A stretch of DNA of 64,000 nucleotides from Ferdinandcohnia salidurans (GTDB taxonomy: Bacteria > Bacillota > Bacilli > Bacillales > Bacillaceae_L): the NCBI RefSeq assembly GCF_042680725.1, contig NZ_JBHUEK010000025.1, forward strand, positions 372,001-436,000, written 5' to 3'. Shown piece by piece: positions 25,585-33,134 of this stretch. The notes under the pieces are model-generated. The model was not told the origin of the DNA. It saw nothing but the letters and a program-made list of their open reading frames with translations, and did no database searches. Each line of letters starts with the position of its first letter. Positions within the stretch are counted from its first letter, which is position 1. The position numbers and the translations under genes were made by a program.

Positions 25585-26406
25585 ATGCATCAAACTGCAG
25601 ATATTATGGAGGCAACGAAGTACATTTTGAGTAAAACGGACCATCGGCCGACTATTGGGATGATTCTTGGTTCTGGGCTTGGCACGCTTGCGGATGAAAT
25701 TGAAAATGCAATCATCATCCCTTACAACGAGATTCCCCATTTTGCGAAATCGGAAGCGGTTGGCCATGCGAATGAGCTTGTGATTGGACAATTGATGGGA
25801 AAAACTGTTGCGGCAATGAAGGGTCGGTTCCACTATTATGAGGGCTTCACGCTAGATGAAGTGACTTTTCCCGTACGTGTTATGAAAGCACTGGGCATTG
25901 AAAATCTACTAATCACAAACGCATGTGGAGCTGTGAATACGAGCTTTAGCCCAGGAGATCTGATGTTAATTACGGATCACATTAATTTAGTTGGGACAAA
26001 TCCGTTGATTGGTCCGAACAATCCTGAATTAGGAACCCGTTTCCCTGATGTGTCCGAAGTTTACAACAAAGGACTGCGAGGAATTGCGACTGCGGTTGCT
26101 GATGAAAAAAAGATTACACTACAACAAGGTGTGTATGCCTGGTGGAGTGGTCCTGCTTACGAAACGCCAGCTGAGATACGGATGATCCGTACCCTTGGGG
26201 CCGATGCAGTTGGAATGTCAACCGTCCCAGAAGCAATTGTCGCTGTACACTCAAGCATGAAGGTTCTTGGTATTTCATGTTTAACCAACATGGCCTGCGG
26301 AATCTTAGACCAACCCCTAAGCCACGATGAAGTAATCGAGGTAGCAGGTAGAGTTAAAACAAAGTTCATCGAACTCGTCAAAGGTGTTTTAGAGAGAGTG
26401 GAATAG
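25585..26406 (+). CDS. punA: Purine nucleoside phosphorylase (PunA/PupG type, trimeric family)
   Basis: 273 residues starting at MHQTADIMEATKY; TTAGGAGG lies before this ATG. It matches B. subtilis PupG throughout: IGMILGSGLGTLADEIENA, GRFHYYEG, TNACGAVNTSF, ITDHINLVGTNPLIGPN and GMSTVPEAIVA. It splits inosine and guanosine with phosphate. The usual YxAVxGPxYETPAE motif reads YAWWSGPAYETPAE, with two tryptophans next to the nucleoside site. It faces rbsK divergently. Confidence 0.95.
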   Translation: MHQTADIMEATKYILSKTDHRPTIGMILGSGLGTLADEIENAIIIPYNEIPHFAKSEAVGHANELVIGQLMGKTVAAMKGRFHYYEGFTLDEVTFPVRVMKALGIENLLITNACGAVNTSFSPGDLMLITDHINLVGTNPLIGPNNPELGTRFPDVSEVYNKGLRGIATAVADEKKITLQQGVYAWWSGPAYETPAEIRMIRTLGADAVGMSTVPEAIVAVHSSMKVLGISCLTNMACGILDQPLSHDEVIEVAGRVKTKFIELVKGVLERVE

Positions 26407-26474
26407 GGTCAAGGAGACAGGTTCCTTGACCAACCATTTTTTACTGGGACAAGGGACCTGTCCCTCCGTCCCAC
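26406..26474. repeat. Family A palindromic repeat, copy 8 (diverged)
   Basis: Full-length but diverged copy with GGGTCAAGGAGACAGGTTCC on the left, starting on the last base of the punA stop codon. It probably doubles as the convergent terminator of punA and the ROK gene, since no other hairpin is present. Confidence 0.8.
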
Positions 26475-26505
26475 GTAGAGCAGGGGGCTCTCCCTCTGCC
26501 CATTA

Positions 26506-27627
26506 TTAGTCTCTTTCAAAATCCAATACGACTGCGGTTGCAGCTCCCAAGGACTGAGAAAATGGCTCTTCGTTGAAATGTATATGTGTTTTGGAGAATG
26601 GGATTTTGAGTGCGTTTTTTTCGAGATACGCCATGAGGGAATGTTGGAATGCTTCATTTCGATTGTATGGACTATCGATAACAATCCTACCTGGGTTCAG
26701 TAAATGAATAATATTAATGAGTGAAGTCCCTAAATACATTCCGTATTTCTTAAGTTGAGCCTCAATCTGTTTTTCTTTTACCTCAACTGAACCCCACATA
26801 CCGGTAGCTTCCATGTGCCCCATCCACTCTTGATATGCTTTCCTGCTTATCAGTTTCTCTAAACATCCATGTTGACCACACCCGCATAATGGTCCATTTG
26901 CATCAACAGAAATATGACCGATTTCCCCCAATGTCCAACTGTCCCCATTCCATATATGCCCTTCAGACGTAAAGGCACCTCCGATTCCATCTCCAATTCG
27001 GATATAAAAGGAACTTTTTGAACCCGACTCATCACCCATTCCATCTGAACATAACGAAGCCATGTTTACATTATTTTGGACGATAATCGGAACTGCGATC
27101 TTATCTTTTAACTCTTCATAAATCTTGAAATTTTTCCATCCAAGATTTGTAGAATGATACACAATCCCCTCATCCGCATTCACAATTCCTGGGATCCCAA
27201 TTCCGACACCTACTACTTCCGGATGTTCAAGCAACAGGCTATCCACTATTTTTTGAACTAGCTTAATCACCTTTTCCTTATCTTTTCCCTCTACTTCCAA
27301 AAACCCGCTTGCAATGGGATTTAAGAAAAAGTCTGTAACTGTATACTTTATACCATTATGGTGAACGGCGATGCCTATCGCCTTAAAGGCATTCTGATTT
27401 AATTCAATAACAATTTTTGGCCGGCCAGCTCCTTTTAAATCTTTGACTCCAACTTCTTTGATGATTCCATCCTTTACGTATTGATCGACAATTAGGGAAA
27501 TCGTATTTTTGCTAACACCCATGACTTTCGCCAAGTCTTTTCTTGAGGTCTGCCGATATTTACGCAAAAGAGATAAAACCTTTTTCTGATTTTGTTCACG
27601 TAGAACCCCTGGGCCTCTTGTTCTCAT
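26506..27627 (-). CDS. ROK-family transcriptional repressor (NagC/XylR type)
   Basis: 373 residues. An N-terminal winged HTH (TSRKDLAKVMGVSKNTISLI) precedes a ROK domain with the zinc motif CGCGQHGCLEKL. The ATP-binding DxGGTK loop of ROK kinases is replaced by IAVHHNGIKYTVTD, so it should be a sugar-sensing repressor and not a kinase. ATG 27627 has GAGGA seven bases upstream. It lies at the end of the amino-sugar operon and likely controls it. A candidate target is the palindrome at 34764-34777. Confidence 0.9.
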   Translation of the reverse strand: MRTRGPGVLREQNQKKVLSLLRKYRQTSRKDLAKVMGVSKNTISLIVDQYVKDGIIKEVGVKDLKGAGRPKIVIELNQNAFKAIGIAVHHNGIKYTVTDFFLNPIASGFLEVEGKDKEKVIKLVQKIVDSLLLEHPEVVGVGIGIPGIVNADEGIVYHSTNLGWKNFKIYEELKDKIAVPIIVQNNVNMASLCSDGMGDESGSKSSFYIRIGDGIGGAFTSEGHIWNGDSWTLGEIGHISVDANGPLCGCGQHGCLEKLISRKAYQEWMGHMEATGMWGSVEVKEKQIEAQLKKYGMYLGTSLINIIHLLNPGRIVIDSPYNRNEAFQHSLMAYLEKNALKIPFSKTHIHFNEEPFSQSLGAATAVVLDFERD

Positions 27628-27712
27628 TTCACTATCCTCATCTCTTTCGTCCAATAACATACCGTTATTATACCAAGTGATGCAATCAAATGCGCCTTGC
27701 GTGTTTGCGCCC

Positions 27713-27786
27713 GATTTTTAGGCCCACAGGAAGTGGGTCATAAAGACGTTGCCACAGGATGTGGCGTTTTTAGTCTTTGAACTTAA
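27713..27786. repeat. Family C repeat, long copy
   Basis: Contains two mini-hairpins, CCCAC-AGGAA-GTGGG and GCCAC-AGGAT-GTGGC, between flanks shared with 12204-12248 (GATTTTTAGGCCCACAGG and TTTTAGTCTTTGA). It lies between the ROK gene and the SIS gene. Confidence 0.75.
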
Positions 27787-27827
27787 TGCTTGAAAAATTT
27801 CCGCTGAAAAAGCATCCGCCGGAGGCT

Positions 27828-27928
27828 TAACTTTATTCAGTCCGATTTTGACCCCCGACCGAATTGTTTACTCTTTTTACATTCATCCCCCACTTTTAGA
27901 AATAGGGACATCTGCTGAATAAAGTTAT
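27828..27928. repeat. 101-bp segment bounded by a 13-bp inverted repeat
   Basis: TAACTTTATTCAG at 27828-27840 and its exact complement CTGAATAAAGTTA at 27916-27928 flank 75 bases. The right copy includes the SIS gene stop codon. No target-site duplication is evident. It could be a degenerate mobile miniature element or a long hairpin. Confidence 0.5.
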
Positions 27929-28677
27929 AGTTTCCTAATTTTATGCTTAAAATGTGAAATAAACTGATTATTCCATTCATCCCCACCAGTCGCATTGCCA
28001 CTTTTCCAAATTGGCGGTTGGATTCCTTGTTCTACTAGTTTAGCGGTGGCTTCCATTGCAATGGAATTTAAAATAAATGCGTTCACGAAGGTCGAAACCG
28101 CTCCTACCTTTTGCTCCAGATTTTCAATTTCAATAACGGCGTCGCCGACATCTACTTTTGAGTCAATCGCAAGGTCAACGACATCATGAAGATTTTGTTT
28201 TGAGGGGTGTCTTGCTGGATGTCCCTCAGGTGTATCTAAGGCATGCTGCTTTGAGGATACACCTATTGTTTTTACACCTAATCGTTTTGCCTCTAGAGCA
28301 GCATCGATTGTTGCAGCATTAATTCCGTAGGCATTGATAATGATTAATAGATCACCAGTTTGCAAACCGTAATCATGTAACACAATCTTTCCATAGCCTG
28401 GTGTTCGCTCGATTGCCATGGAACGTAGCGCCCCTCCACTTAATAGTGTCCCTTCATCTAAAATAGCACTCACATGCATAAGTCCACCCGCACGAAAGAA
28501 TAATTCCTGGGAGGCTAAATTGGAGTGTCCACCTGGCCCGTATGCATAGACAATTTTATCTTCCTTAATGTGATGAGCCACCACATCGGCAGCCTTCATA
28601 ATATTCGCTGATTCTGTCTCAATTACCTTATCCATATAAACTTTTACTTTTTCATAGTATTCAAGTGCATACTTCAT
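27925..28677 (-). CDS. SIS-domain sugar-phosphate isomerase-like protein (UPF0309/GmhA-like)
   Basis: 250 residues forming one SIS domain. Sugar-phosphate contacts are suggested by YGPGGHSNLASQELFFRAGG and the NAYGINAATIDAALEAKRLG strand-helix. It lacks an HTH, so it is enzymatic or binding rather than regulatory. It follows nagA with a 14-base gap. In this operon it may isomerise or bind an amino-sugar phosphate; the reaction is unknown. Confidence 0.85.
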   Translation of the reverse strand: MKYALEYYEKVKVYMDKVIETESANIMKAADVVAHHIKEDKIVYAYGPGGHSNLASQELFFRAGGLMHVSAILDEGTLLSGGALRSMAIERTPGYGKIVLHDYGLQTGDLLIIINAYGINAATIDAALEAKRLGVKTIGVSSKQHALDTPEGHPARHPSKQNLHDVVDLAIDSKVDVGDAVIEIENLEQKVGAVSTFVNAFILNSIAMEATAKLVEQGIQPPIWKSGNATGGDEWNNQFISHFKHKIRKL

Positions 28678-28691
28678 TCCATTTACCCCTT

Positions 28692-29855
28692 CTACACTGT
28701 TATTTTCTTATATAAAACGTCTCCAGCCTTTATCGTTTCGACCACTTCCATCCATTCATTATGCTTTTCATATAAAACGCAATCTGCAGGAGCTCCTACT
28801 TGAAGTCCTTTTGCCTGATTCAACTTCATAATTGTTGAAGGTAAAACCGAAGCTTTATCAATTGCTGTCGGTAAGTCCGTGATTCCCATTTGAACAATCC
28901 GATTTACACCCCAGAGGATGCTTTGGGCCGAGCCAGCCAGTAATCGCGGTTCTCCTTTTAAATGAAGCCGACCTTCCTCTGTTAATGTAACCTCACCACC
29001 CACAGAAGCTATGTAATCACCAGCAGGAAGACCTGCTAATGCAACACTATCGCTGATGATGAGCATTTTCTCATTTTTGACCTTCTCTATTACCTTCAAT
29101 ACGGAAGGTGGCAAATGAAATCCGTCGGCAATTACAGTTGCAGCTAAATCGTCCTCCGCTAGCTGATCCCACAAATAGTTCGGGTGTCGTGGCAGCTTGA
29201 CATGGGCTCCATTACCCAAATGAGTTGACATTTTTGCGCCTGCTTTTACTGCCCTTTGAATCTGCTCTGACGTCGCATTTGTATGCCCAATTGAAATAAG
29301 CACTCCAGAATTTGAAGCCGATTTTATAAATTCATCGGCATGTTCCCACTCCGGTGATAGGGTTACAATTTTAATCAATCCATTCACAGATTCATTTAAT
29401 CTCTTAAAAAACTCCCAATCTGGCTGCTTAATATAATCAAGATGATGTGCTCCCCTTGGACCATCTTCCATAGATAAAAATGGACCCTCTAAATGAATCC
29501 CCGGTATCATTTTCTTAACAAGCTCGTTCTTAGAAATAGCACTTGAAATCATACACACTAGTTTTACTAAACTTTCATACGAATTTGTAATAACAGTTGG
29601 ATAAAAGGAAGTTACACCCTGCTCGAGCAGATGATAACAAACGCGTTCAATTTCCGATTCCTTCGTAGCAAGTGAATTAAAATCAATCCCCATATATCCA
29701 TTAACCTGCAAGTCAACAAATCCCGGAGCAAGATAAGTCTCGTTTTCAACTTCTGCCGGTTCAATCGATTCAATCATTCCATCTCTAATCTCAATACGGA
29801 CACCGCAATCTTCTTTATAATGAATGCCTTCAATGACAAGTTTTTCATTCGCCAT
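28692..29855 (-). CDS. nagA: N-acetylglucosamine-6-phosphate deacetylase
   Basis: About 387 residues starting at MANEKLVIEGI, overlapping the nagB end by 11 bases. Amidohydrolase features are clear: GFVDLQVNGYMG, HLEGPFLSMEDGPRGAHH with the metal-binding Glu, GHTNATSEQIQRA, HLGNGAH, ADGFHL and catalytic Asp in ISDSVALAG. It removes acetate from GlcNAc-6-phosphate, feeding NagB. An earlier ATG at 29867 is possible. Confidence 0.93.
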   Translation of the reverse strand: MANEKLVIEGIHYKEDCGVRIEIRDGMIESIEPAEVENETYLAPGFVDLQVNGYMGIDFNSLATKESEIERVCYHLLEQGVTSFYPTVITNSYESLVKLVCMISSAISKNELVKKMIPGIHLEGPFLSMEDGPRGAHHLDYIKQPDWEFFKRLNESVNGLIKIVTLSPEWEHADEFIKSASNSGVLISIGHTNATSEQIQRAVKAGAKMSTHLGNGAHVKLPRHPNYLWDQLAEDDLAATVIADGFHLPPSVLKVIEKVKNEKMLIISDSVALAGLPAGDYIASVGGEVTLTEEGRLHLKGEPRLLAGSAQSILWGVNRIVQMGITDLPTAIDKASVLPSTIMKLNQAKGLQVGAPADCVLYEKHNEWMEVVETIKAGDVLYKKITV

Positions 29856-30624
29856 CCTGTTGTTCATCTCCAAATGAATTTTGATCCACGTAAAGATAAG
29901 CATTCTCATGTGTTCTCAAAATCGATGCCGGACATTCCGTACTAATTGGCCCATTTAAAGTTTGATAGACTGCCTGCCGTTTCGTACTGCCTGGAACCAT
30001 ACAGTACATGTATTTCGCAGATAGTAACGTAGGAATTGTTAACGTTAAAGCAAAAAGAGGAACCTCTTCTATCGTGGAAAAGCAGCCATCATTGACTTGT
30101 TGTTGTCTACAAATATCATCAAGCTCCACCTTTTTGATAACCTTTTCATCCTCAAAATCCGCAACCGGTGGGTCATTAAATGCGATGTGACCATTTTCGC
30201 CTATTCCAAGACAAACGATATCAATTGGTTGCTTTTGAAGAAGCTGTGAGTACCGTTCTACTTCATTTTCATTTGAACTATCAAGTAAATGAACCTCTTT
30301 GAATGGAACTTTCGTAAACAATCTTTCTTTTAAAAAGTTTTGAAACAGCTGTGGCGCTTCCTTATCAAGTCCCACATACTCATCCATGTGAAAAGCGATA
30401 ATCTGATTCCAATTAATTCTGTCGTCACCTATTAAATGTTGCAAAAACTCATTCTGTGAAGGAGCTGCAGCAAAAACCATACGTATCTCTGCTTGGTTTT
30501 GCTGTAACTTTACTAGTTGGTTCGCCACATCGCGAGCCGCATATTCTCCCATTTCATTACGCGTTGTAAAAACGTAGTATGTTAATTGATCCTTCTGTCC
30601 ACTCTTTTTAAAATTCACTTTCAT
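29845..30624 (-). CDS. nagB: Glucosamine-6-phosphate deaminase (NagB-like)
   Basis: 259 residues. The active-site residues are in FHMDEYVGL and GIGENGHIAFNDPP. The usual TGxTP sugar-phosphate loop is replaced by AAAPSQNEFLQHL, so this is a divergent branch whose substrate may differ from GlcN6P. The ATG overlaps the stop of the ceramidase-like gene (ATGA), implying translational coupling. It would yield fructose-6-phosphate and ammonia. Confidence 0.85.
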   Translation of the reverse strand: MKVNFKKSGQKDQLTYYVFTTRNEMGEYAARDVANQLVKLQQNQAEIRMVFAAAPSQNEFLQHLIGDDRINWNQIIAFHMDEYVGLDKEAPQLFQNFLKERLFTKVPFKEVHLLDSSNENEVERYSQLLQKQPIDIVCLGIGENGHIAFNDPPVADFEDEKVIKKVELDDICRQQQVNDGCFSTIEEVPLFALTLTIPTLLSAKYMYCMVPGSTKRQAVYQTLNGPISTECPASILRTHENAYLYVDQNSFGDEQQDGE

Positions 30625-31874
30625 TCACCTTCTAGTATGTTATCGATTGCATTCTTGATTATTTTTTCCGTTTTTATGTGAAAAGGGGCCGGTAAGCCAA
30701 AGTAGTAAATAAACTCCTCCGCCTCATAGCCACCTTCCATTAGCTGTGTTTGGCTTGGAATATATCCAATCATTCCATTACTGTATCCAAGGGCAAGAAC
30801 CCCTGAATCAATCTTTTTTACGTATTGACTGTAGTGCTGAACCATTTCACCGTTAAAAAAGATAAAACGGAGCCTACTGCTTATATCTAGATATTGTATT
30901 TCTAGTTGTGTTTTATTTTTATCTTGCCAATTCTGTTCGATATGTTGTTTCCATATACGAATAACTTCGGGTTCCATTTCTTCATTGACGGTATACTCTT
31001 CTTGAAAGGGTAAGGGAACCTGGGAGGAATAAGCTTCTAATCTATCAGAATGTATCATTTCTGCATCACTTATGTTTATCCCAGATATAATATCCTCTGC
31101 TAATTGGTTCCCAATTGCCTCCATGTCTTGTAGGCTTCCCCTAAAAAAGGTATGATCTTTTATTAAAGCTGGCCTAACATCGCCACAGCACCCCTGCAAA
31201 AAGCCAATCACTGCGTGTTGATAGGTCTCTTTTAATCTCGCACAACAAACTCCGGTATATTCCGATGAGACCACATTTGCATCTGTTGATGTTGGATGAC
31301 AGGCGTGGTGAATCAACATTGCCTTCATATCTTGTTTTCTATTTTCAAACGTGATGATGGTTACCTCTTTGTCGATTGGAACACTCGGATTCGGGCTCAT
31401 CACCATTTTATTTTCGTACTGTAATCGACGGTAAACACCAATATCACTTGAAGTTTTCCTTCTCACGATCGTCACTGGTTCTTTGTTGGTGATGGCGCAT
31501 TTAACACTTTTCAGTATGATGTCTTCCAATGACTCTATAAAACTCTGATCTCTGACACCTAAGAGACTCGTAAAAGCATCACTTGTTTGCGGACCAGAAT
31601 GGTTATGTGTGGAATGAAAACAAATGGAAGCTACCTTTACAGAATACTCATCTGCCACTCTTTTTCTCCATGTATTCACAAGTTGATCATCCCACCAAAT
31701 GACATCTCCAATGAAGAGTAAAAAAGGCTTTCCATTTTGTTCAAAATAATAGGTTTTTAGAAAAAGTGGAGAATGAACCTCCATAGCCTTCCCTTCTCGA
31801 TGTGCAAATCCCGCCAACTGAACTGGTAGCCGCGGTGTCATGTCAATCTCATACGTTCCAAGAAGCAAAGTCAT
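30621..31874 (-). CDS. Cytosolic neutral/alkaline-ceramidase-like amidohydrolase
   Basis: 417 residues matching the N-terminal catalytic domain of neutral ceramidases (PF04734). All metal-site elements are visible: STHNHSGP (His 90 and 92), ACHPTSTD (His 193), FNGEMVQHYSQ (Glu 343) and GYSNGMIGYIPS (Tyr 371), plus QGCCGDVRP. There is no signal peptide and no C-terminal Ig-like domain; secreted ceramidases have about 650 residues. Family members cleave an N-acyl amide. Coupled to nagB by ATGA and followed by nagA, it likely deacylates an unusual N-acyl amino sugar in the cytosol. That substrate is inference. Confidence 0.85.
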   Translation of the reverse strand: MTLLLGTYEIDMTPRLPVQLAGFAHREGKAMEVHSPLFLKTYYFEQNGKPFLLFIGDVIWWDDQLVNTWRKRVADEYSVKVASICFHSTHNHSGPQTSDAFTSLLGVRDQSFIESLEDIILKSVKCAITNKEPVTIVRRKTSSDIGVYRRLQYENKMVMSPNPSVPIDKEVTIITFENRKQDMKAMLIHHACHPTSTDANVVSSEYTGVCCARLKETYQHAVIGFLQGCCGDVRPALIKDHTFFRGSLQDMEAIGNQLAEDIISGINISDAEMIHSDRLEAYSSQVPLPFQEEYTVNEEMEPEVIRIWKQHIEQNWQDKNKTQLEIQYLDISSRLRFIFFNGEMVQHYSQYVKKIDSGVLALGYSNGMIGYIPSQTQLMEGGYEAEEFIYYFGLPAPFHIKTEKIIKNAIDNILEGE

Positions 31875-31889
31875 GATTCATTCCCCTTT

Positions 31890-33116
31890 TCAAAATAACT
31901 TCAAAATCAGAATAAAATTTCGGAGAATATGGAAGGGGTCTTTGACTGGCAACGCGACTACTTTTTGTAACGGCTCACCCTGTCTATCCCGAATTTGAAT
32001 CCATTCTCCTATTTCCTTGTCTGGATTAGGAAAGGTTGAAAAACTATATTCAAAAAACGTTTTATACCAGTGTAAAAAGAATTCTTCTTTTGTATGCTTG
32101 TAAAGCAATAGCACAGTGTAAAGCGCCTCTGAATGTGGCCACCAAAGCTTTGTATCCCACGTATCGAGAATTAATTTTTCATACGGGTCGTTTATTAGCC
32201 TTCCCGCTGGTTCTGTTCCATTTTTATCTACAAACCGAAGTAATCCTCCATGTTCATCATCCCAACCTAATTTAATCGCCTGCCGTGTTACGTTTGATAA
32301 AATTTGTAGGTTTTTATGCTGATCCTCTTTATCCCATTCATGGAGGCTATGAACATGGAACCAAACTGATTCTAAAGCGTGCCCAGGGTTTACGTGATTC
32401 GCAAGTAAAGTGTCTTCATTGCTCGAATCCTTTGGTCTCAACTCTACTATTCTTCCATCCTCAAGAATGAGTTCTTGTAGGATTCTCTCGCTTATTTGTT
32501 TTGCCTTTTTCACAACTGGTTTGGTAAATTTTTCAGCTGTTTCTTCCACCTCTTGGGCAACGTTAAGCATGATCATCTGGATGGAATGGGATGAATAGCC
32601 AACCGGAATCGGATAGGGTTCTGTTCTAAAATGACCTTGATCAATTCGCTGATGAATCGATTCATAGACTTGATATGCTTGTTCAAATGCCGTCTCATCC
32701 GCAAATACATCTGCATATTTAGTAACCCCAATGACATAAAAGCAATCTGCAAACACACTAATATCTTCTTGACCCTTAATTGGCTTTCCATCATGAGTTA
32801 CTGCATATAGAACGTGCTGATTTTTCATGACCGTGTGGTTTATTAAGAAATGATACGTCTTATCTGCCATTTCTTTTAAGTATTGTTTGTTTAAACTAAC
32901 TTTTCCTTGTTCTGATAATCGATAGAGCTCGGAACATAACCAGAGAAAACGCCCCTGTGACCACGTGTATTTATCCTTACTTACTAATGTGCTCCCATCA
33001 TTAGAGAAGCAGGTAAAAACGCCACCTGTTCCATCATCAAATGCCTTTTCCCAAAAAGGCCAAAAGTTTTCTTCAATTTCCTTTTTATAAAAACTAACAA
33101 GTTGTTGAGTATCCAT
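31890..33116 (-). CDS. N-acylglucosamine 2-epimerase family protein (AGE)
   Basis: 408 residues, an alpha/alpha-barrel with family motifs: FWPFWEKAFDDGTGGVFTCF, DKYTWSQGRFLWLCSELYRL, VNPGHALESVWF and the late KLWWPHSEALYTVLL with its catalytic His. AGE enzymes interconvert N-acylmannosamine and N-acylglucosamine; relatives epimerise cellobiose or mannose. Its place between an SSS symporter and the amidohydrolase fits conversion of an imported N-acylhexosamine before phosphorylation. Confidence 0.9.
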   Translation of the reverse strand: MDTQQLVSFYKKEIEENFWPFWEKAFDDGTGGVFTCFSNDGSTLVSKDKYTWSQGRFLWLCSELYRLSEQGKVSLNKQYLKEMADKTYHFLINHTVMKNQHVLYAVTHDGKPIKGQEDISVFADCFYVIGVTKYADVFADETAFEQAYQVYESIHQRIDQGHFRTEPYPIPVGYSSHSIQMIMLNVAQEVEETAEKFTKPVVKKAKQISERILQELILEDGRIVELRPKDSSNEDTLLANHVNPGHALESVWFHVHSLHEWDKEDQHKNLQILSNVTRQAIKLGWDDEHGGLLRFVDKNGTEPAGRLINDPYEKLILDTWDTKLWWPHSEALYTVLLLYKHTKEEFFLHWYKTFFEYSFSTFPNPDKEIGEWIQIRDRQGEPLQKVVALPVKDPFHILRNFILILKLF

Positions 33117-33134
33117 GACGAATCTCCTTGCTTT

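Noticed and set aside
26506..27627. ROK protein as sugar kinase
   Set aside because: It has an N-terminal HTH and lacks the DxGGT ATP loop.
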